This document shows positions 43,303-53,171 of a stretch of 64,000 nucleotides of DNA, in pieces. The notes under the pieces were generated by a model. The model saw only the letters and a list, made by a program, of their open reading frames with translations, was not told where the DNA came from and did not search any database. The position numbers were made by a program, and so were the translations under genes. The stretch spans positions 496,001-560,000 of the forward strand of contig NW_027490173.1 in assembly GCF_050948175.1 (NCBI RefSeq), read 5' to 3'. Each line of letters begins with the position of its first letter. The first letter of the stretch is position 1. The DNA is from Xylocopa sonorina. Lineage: Eukaryota > Arthropoda > Insecta > Hymenoptera > Apidae.

Positions 43303-43800
43303 CAATCTCTGTTTCGCTCTGGCATCGCTGTTTCAATCTCAACGACAAGCACTACTGTCTCACTCCCACTAATGAGTATATCTGCCTCGCTCGCACCAAA
43401 GACAAACACCCTTGTCTACCTCGCACGGGTGACTTCGTCTTGCTGAAAGGGACAGTTGCAGCCTATAACCTCGATGGGAACTATTCCAATTCAGGGAGAT
43501 GACTTTAACAGAACCTGTATTCTACTTTTGAGCATCTTATATACATATATATACTATATCCGGACTAATGTATTCCTGCATATAAGAATTCATAAATCCA
43601 AGTTACACTCGTTAAGAGTCCAAGACACGAACAACACACGCGTAACTGTAAGTTCATGCTATACTTACTTCATTATACAATTTCATAAGTTAAACGCGAA
43701 AGGCGCGCCGCTAGTCCCACCACGATACGCCAGTCCACACTCACTGGACCGCATGCTCCTCGCAACGATCCGTTAATCTCCCACTCGTTGGACCACATGC
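43303..43800 (+). mobile_element. Old fragment of an LTR-A-like LTR
   Basis: It follows the middle of the solo LTR at about 41140-41620 in the same order: CTCACTCCCACT and CTCGCTCGCACC stretches, then a (TA)-rich TATATATATACT block, then ACACGACAC-like text, then CATAAGTTA. It finishes with a GCGCCGCTAGTCCCACCACG block matching GCGCCGCTAACCCCACCACG. It is clearly diverged, has neither terminus, and runs into AT-rich DNA. The apparent frames at 43287-43502 and 43456-43776 are incidental. Confidence 0.75.
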
Positions 43801-44089
43801 TTTCATGATTTGTCAAGTAAATGTTTCAAACTGGTATAAATATTAATACATATTTTATATTTTAGTTAATTCTGAATACAATATCTCCTTAAGATACTCC
43901 ATTACATCTAAAATCCTATCTAATTTCATACCATTTCAGGATGTTTTAATTAAATATTTGAAATTGGTTTATATAATTACATTTATCATATATTTTAGTT
44001 ACTTAAATATAGATCATTCCCTCTAAATAAAAATAAGTATCTGTATATTATATAAGTCAATCATTTATTTTCATCGTTCGAGTTCGCTT
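43801..44089. other. AT-rich spacer, nothing recognised
   Basis: AT-rich non-satellite sequence between the LTR-A fragment and the non-LTR element remnant. I see no coding potential or repeat. It occupies the place where the reverse transcriptase of the minus-strand element would be expected. Confidence 0.5.
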
Positions 44090-44765
44090 TCTTTCCATCG
44101 AGGCTTGCAAATCCCTCTTCGTTATTCTTGTAATTCGTACGGTAGAAGGTATGTAGTACGTATTGATGGTTCAACGCTGAAAACATCTCAAGCACTTCTG
44201 CTATACTCAATTTAGCGTATATGCAACCTCCTGTCAACGTTATATCTATTTTTTATCTGTTTCGGTTCTTAAAGTATGTATAGCCTTCTTTCGGATTGGT
44301 CGTGATTAGATCGTTTCTTAGAGCCATTTTGATGATCTTTTCCTCTCTATGGTTGTTCGTCTTACTACCCCAGATTACCGATTTTTCGTTCAGGTCACCC
44401 CACGATTATTATTCTGTTTGCTTTCTCTCCCTTTTCCATGTTATCCTCAGCTTGGTTTATATATTCTTCGATTTCTTTCCGTTCCTGTTAAGCGAGAAGT
44501 AGCAGCTTATAGATTTTGTTCCTTCGACCATTGCATGAACGATTCCGGTCGAGGAATATGTGGTGCCATATGTGAAACATTTTCGATTAACACCGGTTAT
44601 CCATATCGCAGCGTCGCCGTTCTCGTCTTGCAGTCAGTATTCTTCTATCCTGTGTGCTTCCGATATTATTACCACGTCTGTCCCTTGAATCATTCGCATT
44701 TGCTGCATGATATTTCGCGAGATTCGGCATCTGTTCAGATAGATTTGTAGGACTTTCAATTCCAT
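44090..44765 (-). pseudogene. Non-LTR retrotransposon ORF2, endonuclease part only
   Basis: Reading the minus strand from the ATG at 44765 gives a start MELKVLQIYLNRCR, the typical opening of the APE-type endonuclease of R1/LOA/Jockey-like ORF2. It is followed by DVVIISEAHR (catalytic Glu), DAAIWITGVN, YSSTGIVHA, IIIVGDLN (catalytic Asp-x-Asn) and a late IDITL block. The family's final Ser-Asp-His is LNH here (SALNHQYV), so the catalytic Asp is lost. Several in-frame stops and at least one frameshift are visible. No reverse transcriptase motif follows; the element text fades into AT-rich DNA. It follows ORF1 closely, as in intact elements. A dead remnant; the exact clade is uncertain. Confidence 0.85.
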
Positions 44766-44787
44766 ATTCGTTTCTCTTTCTTTTCTA

Positions 44788-46058
44788 TCAACGCCTTTCT
44801 GTAGGCCGGACAATTAAAGCTCTGGTAACGTGACTGATGTATGGATTCTTTCTTCCTTCCTCGCTGCAGATGATACATTTCGGTTTATTCGCGATACAAC
44901 CGATTACCGTATAAATCTGAGATCCGCATTTCCTGCAGATTCCCTTATTATCTTTGACTTCTTCGCAATTTCTGCCGATATGTCCCACATTATGGCATTT
45001 GAAGCATCTCTCTAATCTCGGTAGCACTTTGCAGAGGCTAGGTGTTAATGGTATTCTGAGTCGTTTGACCTTTTCCAGCTCTTTACTGTATTCCTGTCCA
45101 AATTCAGCTAACGCGACTCGGTAGCCCCTCCAGGTTTGATTCAACAACTTGACGTTTATACCGCTATCCCTTACTACGATTATTTTCAGTGTTCGTTTCA
45201 TGTACTCCTTCATTTCTTCTCTGATCACCTAACGGGTATATGTCCCTTAGTTGGAGCATTATACTCGCACTCGTACGTTTTTCTTCGAATTCTTTTTCTA
45301 GAGTTCCTTTTATCTCCTTTATTATGTTCTCTATACCTGTTTTCTTGTTAAATTCTAGGATTATATCTCCCGCTCTCGATTTTCTTGCGTCATATTTTCG
45401 TATTTCTGTCGTTTCTCCTGCTTCTCCTCATCCCGTTGTTTGTGCTCGAATGCTTACTGCTCCTTTAATTGCTTCAATTTTCCCTGTACCGTTCGCCACT
45501 AGTTCGATCAAGTGTCCGATCTCAGTTTTTTTTATATGCCTGATGTTTCCCATTAACGTTTTCTAATATGTCATTACCTTCGTCGTATCCTCGCTCATAA
45601 TATCTATCATTACGTCTGATGTGTGGCTGCCTATTCTTCTATTTGAAAGTAAGGACGTTATTCTTATCGGTAGCTTTTCCATTATCCTGCCCTTTCTTTT
45701 TGGTTCCCTTACTTCGGCTCCTGATGCTTTTCCTTTCGTGCCTGTGTCTTCCGAGGCGGCTTTCCTTTTCTCCTTTATATTTTCCTATCCTTTGGTGTCA
45801 TCAACAAGGAACTCTGAACTGCTTGCCCAACAATTAATTTGCTGCCAGAACCCGATGGGACTGATTCCGAATCGTGAGCCAGCAGCACCTTTCGTGGGGG
45901 TTAGGGGGGGTTGTAGACCCCCCACCATCCTACTGCCTGCCCTGAGGAACGCAGGGCCACTTGATCCCCGACCAGCATCTATCTTATACTCTAACCGATT
46001 CGTAGTCGCGTTTTCCATTCGCTTGCCGGAATCAATGATATTGATTCATTCAGTCTAA
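44788..46058 (-). pseudogene. Non-LTR retrotransposon ORF1 (gag-like, CCHC knuckles), degraded
   Basis: The best open piece is 44788-45228 (minus). It contains the motif CFKCHNVGHIGRNC, a good CCHC zinc knuckle. A second knuckle has lost its His (CRKCGSQIYTVIGC), and a third is partial (CIICSEEG). This triple-knuckle layout at the end of ORF1 is typical of R1/LOA-like elements; the protein would bind element RNA. Upstream on the minus strand, basic and Lys/Glu-rich text continues in shifting frames through about 45230-45780. A separate open piece lies at 45785-46018. Stops and frameshifts separate the pieces, including one just before 45228, where the apparent start is a GTG rather than a true start. 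Non-functional. Confidence 0.82.
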
Positions 46059-46113
46059 AGTATTATTTTCTTTTTAAGTTTCTCGATATGTTTATTTTCT
46101 CTCGCGATATCGT

Positions 46114-46311
46114 CTATTTCATTGTACCTTGCCCTGACGGTATGGTATATAATCTGTTGTTTGATATTGTAGGATAGGTTTGATATTGTATTGATTTGTA
46201 GGATTTCCTCTTGATAAATGCAATGTTTCCACAGATCTTCTTTTTCTTTCTCTTTAGGTACGTTGTTGTTATTTTATGTTCTCTATCTTCCACATTTCCT
46301 CTCTGCGCCAT
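46114..46311 (-). pseudogene. Possible N-terminal part of the same ORF1
   Basis: A 65-codon minus-strand frame starting at a true ATG (MAQRGNVEDREHK) and rich in Lys/Arg. It lies directly upstream of the ORF1 pieces in the right orientation. It could be the original N-terminus of the retrotransposon gag-like protein. Placement is the main evidence; I do not recognise a domain. Confidence 0.4.
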
Positions 46312-46735
46312 CCCGGATCCGGCGTCGTACGATTACTTCATGATGGCGCCCCGGTGTCGCTACTCCGAGATTGAGTGTTTTCCCTTGCATCCGCTGTTTT
46401 GTATATGTCACATATTGGAGAATATTTCCACTTATTCTTTGTATTCTTCGAATTACGGTTTAGTTGTATATTGGTTATACGACGAAATATCTGATTTCCG
46501 TTCGATTTGTTAGTAAAGTTTTTTTCTTTTCGGACTATTTGTTTTCATTTAGCCGAAGGCGTTCCTGTATTCATTGCGGAGTCACTGCGATTGAACCCGC
46601 CGATTATTATATTATATTACGTGAATAAACGTTCAATCGGGGCGGATTTCTGCCACTCCGTAACTGCGGACTGTCTTACTGCATAGCCTCTTCCCTGGGA
46701 ATGTTGCGGAGGCTGCTTCCGTCCCGAGATGGAAG
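46312..46735 (-). mobile_element. Probable 5' region of the non-LTR element
   Basis: Non-coding sequence with moderate GC, upstream of ORF1 on the minus strand and ending at a TTAGG-like tract. Likely 5' untranslated region of the same element. I see no target-site duplication, so the boundary is inferred. Confidence 0.35.
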
Positions 46736-46790
46736 TGTGATTATGTTAGATTTAGTTAGGTTACGCTAGGTTAGGTTAGATTGAAATATG
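46736..46790 (+). repeat. Short degenerate TTAGG-like tract
   Basis: Reads TTAGATTTAGTTAGGTTACG followed by CTAGGTTAGGTTAGATTG. These are irregular TTAGG/TTAGA units. TTAGG is the common insect telomere repeat, but this tract is short, interrupted and internal, so it is a scattered telomere-like repeat rather than a telomere. Confidence 0.6.
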
Positions 46791-47009
46791 TTTGGGAATG
46801 TTTGTAGATTGCTCAGTTATGTTGAGTTAGATTTAAGAAAGAGTAGGTTCGATTTGTTTATGTTTAAGGAAGGTAATGTTAGATTGTGTTAGGTTGAGTT
46901 AGATTTGAGTGCAGGCAGGGTAAGTCACATTAGGCGCAACTGAGGTTAGCTTGGTTTAAATTAAATTCACAGGATGCTAGATTAAGTTAAGCCAAGTAAG
47001 AGATGGATT
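46791..47009. other. Spacer, nothing clear
   Basis: T/G-rich text with scattered GTTAGRTT words (for example near 46875) that look like further decay of the TTAGG-like tract. No gene seen. Confidence 0.4.
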
Positions 47010-47338
47010 ACCGATAGCTGGCAATGCCATTCTTCGATAGTTCTCGAATTCCCGAATATTGGCAATACCAGCCGTTATTATATCATAAGTTATCGACCGC
47101 AGTCATTACCTACTGTCGATATATCGTAAGTTACCGACCGCAGGCAACACCAGTCTTTGATAAGTCTTGAGTTACCTACTATTAGTTGCACCAGCTGTTT
47201 GTGTAAGCATGCGCTATCGGCTGTTGGTAACACCAGTCGTCGGCAATTTATGGATCATTAAGCACAAGCAGCATCACCCGTCGGTCGATTGTGAGTAAGC
47301 GACCACCAGCAGCACCATCCATCGGTAACTTATAAGTT
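47010..47338 (+). repeat. 41-bp minisatellite, 8 degenerate units
   Basis: Eight tandem units of close to 41 bp. Units 3 and 4 begin ATCGACCGCAGTCATTACCT and ACCGACCGCAGGCAACACCA. Most units keep a GGCAAYACCAG-like core and finish in AAGTT. The span of 329 bp equals 8 x 41. Divergence between units is substantial, so the array is old. Confidence 0.8.
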
Positions 47339-47689
47339 ATTCTTAATGGGAACATCCATCCGTAGGCATGTATTGACTCGTTTCGCCATCCCTTCAATCT
47401 GTGCTGAAACAGAATTGCGAACAGCTTGAGCAGTTTTCACACAGATGACTTCACCGGTCTGGCAACAACGGGTGCCACATATAGGTTCTCACAAAACCAT
47501 TTGCCACGCAACTCAGTGCTGAAAGGGTTAATAATTCTAGCGCTATTTCTTTAACCAGGCGTAGAATCCATAGGTATGAAAAATTATGTCCTGGTGAATA
47601 ATATCAATTTTGGAGGACCATTTCTAATGTACGTATAAAAGTTCTGTCTTAGTTGCAGAAAGAAAATTCTCTAATATGACACTATACTT
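47339..47689. other. Spacer upstream of the HSDL2 remnant
   Basis: No exon recognised. It has replaced the upstream exons expected for HSDL2. A GCTGAAAGGGTTAA word at about 47518-47531 resembles the right end of a piggyBac-like element next to TTAA, but no left end is visible. Confidence 0.4.
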
Positions 47690-49000
47690 ATTTTCAGGTG
47701 CAAAGTATCCTTACCATGTTTAAAGAGAGGCACAAATCCTCATATAGTAAATATCAGCCCATCACTAAGTGTAAAAATTAAACGAATTTGGTTTCAAACT
47801 CGTGTCGATTATATAATATCCAAGTTTGGAATGTTAATGTGTGCTCTTGGAAGGACCGATGAATATGGAAATAATGGTATTGCTGTGAATGCACTCTTGT
47901 CAAAGACTGCAGTAATTTATATATATTTCTAATTTCATTGTTAAGAAAAATAATTCTCTCAATTTGAGATTGCCTTACGCACGCGTTGTTTCAGGTATAC
48001 ATATGGCTGCAATAGAGATGTTCGTTGGTTCAGAATCACAAAATTATAGTGGGAAGCTAAAAATAATGTGTGATGCAAAGTACGCTTTTATTTTGCAAAG
48101 ACAGTAAATCTGTTACTAATTAGTCTTTAATCGATGAGACAATATTAAAAAACTGAAAGAATGTCTGATTTTACCCATTATGCATATAATCCAGGTGTGA
48201 ATAATTAATTAAAGGTTTACAATTAATACATGAATGTATAATATATATTTTAGTAAACAAATCAATTTATTCTATAGAATGTAAATATTATTGATAAGAT
48301 AAATTGTTGCCTGATTCCTTCCTAGAGGAGAATTTGGAACAGATAGATTTGGATAATTATATATGACTATTGAAAAGAAGAAACAAATTATACAGATAAA
48401 TCAGAGGAAAAGATCATGCAAATATCAATCGTCATCCAAACTAATTCAAACAGGGAGTTTGTTAACAAGACTGTAAGCACAAATACTATATTGTCCATTA
48501 TGTTAAAAAAAAATTTATTAGAACTCGTACATTACAGCACATCATAGATCAGTCTGATTAATTGCCGGAGCAACCATAATTCAAGAGTTAGTTAACATCA
48601 CTTTTGCAAAAATTTACAATATGTAAATTTCGTAAATTTTAATGGTGACGAAGCTGGTACACGGTTTTTACATCTTAAAAATGGTAGAAAGATGCGGCAG
48701 GGAGAGGAGAACCTAGTCAACCACTAGGTACAACATTAAAAATGGATTCTCAAAATTTGCTCGCAATGCTTTCTCATAAAAAAAACATATCTTTTACGTT
48801 CAACTTAATTGGAAATGCAAAATAATTTTACTAATAACATAATATTATATATCTTTCGGAGAATTAAAACTTGCATCGACAAAGCCGTAGTGGGAAAGTT
48901 GAAAATTAGGGGTGATCTACGAAAGGCATGAAATTAGTGAAATTAATGGTCAATTTAAAGTGGAAACTTACTTTGAAAAATTAAATACCGTTTTATTAAA
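47690..49000 (+). pseudogene. HSDL2: HSDL2 (hydroxysteroid dehydrogenase-like 2) pseudogene, 5'-truncated, introns retained
   Basis: HSDL2 is a peroxisomal protein with an N-terminal short-chain dehydrogenase domain and a C-terminal SCP2 lipid-binding domain. The first recognisable exon follows an acceptor TTATTTTCAG near 47697. It reads CLKRGTNPHIVNISPSLSV, then a YIISKFGMLMCALG stretch (place of the Tyr-x3-Lys active site) and NGIAVNALLSKTA. A second exon follows TTGTTTCAG near 47997 (AAIEMFVGSESQNYSGK) and later gives SDFTHYAYNPG and KLLPDSFLEENLE. The SCP2 domain starts near 48570 (NGDEAGTRFLHLKNG, TTLKMDSQNLLAML) and ends near 48890-48990 (GKLKIRGDLRKA, MKLVKLMV). The active-site Tyr is Asp in the reading I see (RVDYIISK). 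Stops and frameshifts interrupt several exons. The N-terminal half, with its cofactor-binding Gly motif, is absent. Kept introns argue for a duplicated gene fragment, not a retrocopy. Confidence 0.85.
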
Positions 49001-49675
49001 AAGAACCGACATATTAACTAATTAAGGAAAAATTATTTCTACTTATAAAAGTTTTGTTACTTTTTGTAAAAGTTTAATACGATAATATAAATTATTTAAA
49101 ATATTAAAAAAACTGAAGTAAAATATATTTTTATATATTTTTGTAGTATATTTTGTAACGCTAAATGATAAAAATTAAATAAATTACGTATGAAAATATT
49201 TATTTATGTAGATTGAACTTTACTCATACATTTATAATAAAATGAACATAGCTATTCATATTCAACATTTCCACAGGTTCCGAAAATGATAAAATAGACC
49301 AACGCCAGCAAAAAGTCTAATGTATCATAATTATTTTATAGTTGAAAGATTATCAAGCTTTATGCCTGGATGCTTGCTTATATACAAGTATAACTGCCAA
49401 AATGAAATGAGATCACAAAGTGATATTTACACACCTGTTGCTGCAATTTTGACGTATTTAAATTTCTGTAGCAGTTGCAGAAATACCACATAGTAGGTTT
49501 CATAGTTAAAAAATGGCATAAGATTTTCTGTAGAATATCAAGTGGGTGTAAAGCTGCTATTGCACAGCAGACAGCACTCTTCACTGGAAGAATTTTTCTT
49601 CGAATGTGTTGACTCCAGATTTATTTGAATTGTTCTCGTTTAGAACATTAAAACTGAATGACATGTCCCTTGACA
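49001..49675. other. AT-rich region, nothing recognised
   Basis: Very AT-rich. The small minus-strand frame at 49378-49584 has no recognisable domain and I do not call it a gene. Confidence 0.4.
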
Positions 49676-50069
49676 CAGCAGGCCGGTAACCACGATACCC
49701 AGCAGATCCAGGGTTCCTTTATCTGAGATTAAGGCCAGCCTACTTTGTATCCAAACTTTTTTACATTGCGTTATATTCTTAAGACTCTTTGCAAGTTACA
49801 AAGAACAGAAACGCTACATGGATTAAAAAAGTGTAATAGTGTAATTTACATAATCTTGAACATTTTAAATCCGTTTACGTCGCTTTGCTTGTTGCATATG
49901 TTTATCACCTGGCGCTGAACCAACTACTACTGCCATCATCCCTTTTTAAAATTTGGAAATTACACCAGAACCAATGAAACCATGCTTAGATTGCAAATGT
50001 GTATTTACTGTATCCAGAAGAAATGAAATTACATTGACAGAAGTACCAGTTACTTCTCCACACCTATCT
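49676..50069 (-). pseudogene. Unrecognised coding-like remnant with a good splice acceptor
   Basis: On the minus strand, TGTTGTTTCAG ends at 50070. It is followed by an open stretch beginning RCGEVTGTSVNVISFLLDTV and running to GFIGSGVISKF, then a stop. After the stop the same frame resumes as MAVVVGSAPGDKHMQQ and ends in a basic tail (AKRRKR), then stops again. A further hydrophobic stretch (GTLDLLGIVVTGLL) lies near 49690-49750. The composition looks protein-like and unlike the AT-rich surroundings. I cannot name the family. It may be a degraded exon of a neighbouring gene, by analogy with the HSDL2 remnant beside it. Confidence 0.35.
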
Positions 50070-50274
50070 GAAACAACATTATGTCATTTTGTTAAAAAAT
50101 AATATATTAAATGTGACTTGGTCCTTTAAATTTGAATTTATAAACATCTAAGAAATAAATATGTTTTTCTTGCTATCCATATCATTATACTTTCGGTAAT
50201 ATATTATGTGCTGTCATTTGATATATTAATTTTTATTCCTGATACGAGTGGATAGTTCTTCGTCTTATATTCTT

Positions 50275-51623
50275 TGTGACGGGTTTTCCCGTTACAATCC
50301 GCAAGAAAAAGGGGTATATAGTACCAATAATAGAGGGGTATACAGAAGTTTAATCCGGGGTACAGAATATCGGGGTACAAAATATCCGCGTAGTATGATT
50401 GTCGACGAATTCGCCAACGCCAAATACAGAACAAAGTATTTCCTATCCAGCGAGTATTTCGTAACTGCGAGGCGGAGACTTTTTGGGCGCCAGCTACTCA
50501 AGAAGTAGCAAAAACTATTAGACCAAGCAACCCGGGGAAACCCGGTGCAAGATAATCCTCGAAATTTCAAAATACTCCCTCGCTCGACTACTTCTAGCCG
50601 AGTGCGCAATATAAGGTCGCGGGATACTGAACTCACGGCTTCTTTCTAGATTGCCTCGACGCGGTATTACAAAAGGGTATACGACACGCCGCGAATGACC
50701 GGGGAACACCACCCGTTATACAATACAAATTATAATACGCGATATCACAAATGCGGCAGGGAACAAATGGGACGCTTTAGCGTATAAGGACTCACGTTCT
50801 CGCTTCCAGCAAGTCTGGATCTCGTTCAGTCCGTCTATCTCTCTCTCTCTCTCTCTCCCTTCCGAATCGCTCCGTATAATCGCTTGCTCGGTTGCTTGCT
50901 AAATAGTCGCTAAGTCGCTGGGAAGAAGAATAGTAGTAGAGTAGGCCGTCTTCATGCTGGCTAGCTCATTATATAGGTTTGCTGGGGGTCTTCGGATCCC
51001 CTTAGATCCTCCTTAGGGCTCCTTGGTGGGGTAGGGCTATACGCTTCGGTATTGTTCGGGGCATCGATCGGTGGATTTCGGCGATCTTCCCTGATCGCCC
51101 CCTCTGGTGTGTCTAGAGGGGGTCCTCTGGATCATCTGAACTGCGGCGCGTGTCGCGCGCCACGCTTTCCACGGCTCACCTGCAATTCCGCTGCGCATCT
51201 TGAGTTTTCCTCTCCATGGGCTCAGGGGAGGGGTGGAGGTCCTTCTCACACCCGAGAACCATCCTGTTCGTCTCCATGGACTGTGGCAGCGGTCTTATCG
51301 TTTGCTGCGCTCTGGATCGTATCCTTCGGGCTTCAGGGTCTCTTCTTGCTCACTTCCCGACTCCTCCACCGTCGATCCCGTCACGCTACCTCGGCGCACA
51401 GCCCTTCCGCGAACCTGCGGTCTTCTTATCAGCCGAAGGGTCGTCTTCTGGGTCGCTTCTTCCATCAGCTCGCCAGTCTAATCCGTAGAACGGAGAGAGA
51501 GAAAAGAACACAGCTATCGCGATGGTCCGTGTCGCGCTTCTTGCATGGGTGGTGATCTGCGAGCTAGTCTAACCGAAGCAGGGGGGGGGGGGTTAGCGAG
51601 CCTTGTGACGTCACCACGTCACA
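50275..51623 (+). mobile_element. Solo LTR, second family (LTR-B)
   Basis: A 1349-bp insertion starting TGTGACGGG and ending CCACGTCACA, with TG...CA ends. It is flanked by TCTT at 50271-50274 and 51624-51627, a 4-bp target duplication as in Ty3/Gypsy elements. It is GC-richer than the flanks and has no coding core. Inside are a TTGGGCGCCAGCT block, a (TC)n run at about 50837-50857 and a 12-base G run at 51581-51592. Small frames such as 50248-50508, 51052-51555 and their minus-strand counterparts do not look like genes. A diverged partial copy is at 55419-56115, which confirms this is a repeat family. Confidence 0.85.
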
Positions 51624-51627
51624 TCTT

Positions 51628-53160
51628 ATATCGCATTGATTATAAAAGTGTATGATATTGTTTTTATGCAGTGATGTATAATTATGTACATACAAATTCG
51701 CGATTAAGTAGCTATGTGTTCAAATTCAATTCCGAATAAAGCTCTAGAAAGCATCCCAGATAACAAACTGCAAGATGGTGGCGACACCATACCGGCACTA
51801 TATTGCCACTTCTGAGGAGTGTCATCTGATCCATGGCCATTTGTGACCGAATTCATTAGCTAAAATGCCAGAACGTGTTACCAGCACGTTTTAGGCAAGC
51901 GTAGCACACCGTGTGAATCGCGCAGCACCAGGACCATCGTGACATGTGTCATCGCTCCATTCATGAATCTTCTCAGCAATGACGTAGGGTCACATTTGGT
52001 AATGGGGAACCTCTGCTTTCATCCAAATTAAAACCGTTAGATGTCAGTAGATGTTTTACAATATGAGTATTGATAGACATTTTGATAGTCATTTTCCTAT
52101 ATTTATAGTTATTGAGCGAGTCAGATATATTTCTTTCATCCCGTCATATACTATAAATATTATTTATAAAATAAAATATTACTTATAAAATAAAAAGTCA
52201 TGCTGTTGCGTCCCTAACTTCGCCTTGTGAAATTTCTTAAATAACATGCGGTCATCGTATTTAATATAACTCTCAATTGCATGAATTTGTAATGATGAAA
52301 TGAAAAAATATGTATAAAGTAAATGTATATATTTTTATGATGAAGCAATTAACGACTCTATGGAAAAAATCGCCGTATCTAGCTAGTTTACCAAAAATAA
52401 TAAAATCGAGTTCTTATGTTTTTGTTTCGTGTCGGTGTATCTATTTTGGAATCAAAATAAATAAATTGCTTAGTTTGGTCATTTTTCATATTCGTTTATA
52501 ATTTTTATGGAAACAGCTTTCCCATTAATAAATGTCATCCTACGCCATTAACACGCGTGTAGCTATGGTGAGCTGATAGTGTTATTGCCACGGCCATGTA
52601 ACCCGTGTGCTTTATCGCGGTATTTTAGTAGTACCCTGATACGAGTGTCGCTCCAGTATTAAGAGTATGCCGTTGCAAGAGATGAGCAGGAGCACAGTTT
52701 TGGCACAGTTCTGCCACGGAATTCGTTCCATCCGTTGTCATTAATGTGCCAATCGCTGGCTGTTTGGGATGTTATAGTACATGAGGCAGACTTGTTTCTT
52801 ATTATCCTTAAGGAGATGGACTTTCACTCCCCCTTTTTGAATTTTGTTAATTATTGCTTGGAATTTTTGCCATTTCTGTATCTCTATTATAACCGCATTG
52901 TGGATTCAACTTATGTACGATCTTTTTGATATTCATTTTTTGTTACATGTAACATTATATATGTAATGCACGTTTGTTATGTAATGCTCAGATTTGTAAT
53001 CCTCAGTTTTTTTATTCTTTGGTAAAGCAACTTATTCGATTAATATATATTTATTAGGCATAGATAAATAATTAGAAAAATGTTATTAAAACAGTGTTAA
53101 ATATGTTGTTGAAATTATATATTTAAGGTCTGAAGGTGTAGATGGAATTAGTGTCCAATG
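51628..53160. other. AT-rich region, no gene recognised
   Basis: Two somewhat more GC-rich islands (about 51760-52030 and 52540-52740) look like decayed repeat or intron debris. I could not identify either. The short frames at 52310-52501 and 52735-52929 have no recognisable domain. Confidence 0.4.
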
Positions 53161-53171
53161 TTTTACGTGAT

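Noticed and set aside
44349..44750. Plus-strand 133-residue frame
   Set aside because: Shadow of the minus-strand endonuclease, which has the recognisable motifs.
46736..46790. True telomere
   Set aside because: Tract is short, irregular and internal, with satellite and gene debris on both sides.
47518..47531. piggyBac-like element end (AAAGGGTTAA)
   Set aside because: Only one possible end is visible; no left terminus or transposase was found.
51052..51555. 167-residue frame in LTR-B
   Set aside because: Three overlapping frames are open in this GC-rich part, none with a domain; it lies inside a solo LTR.
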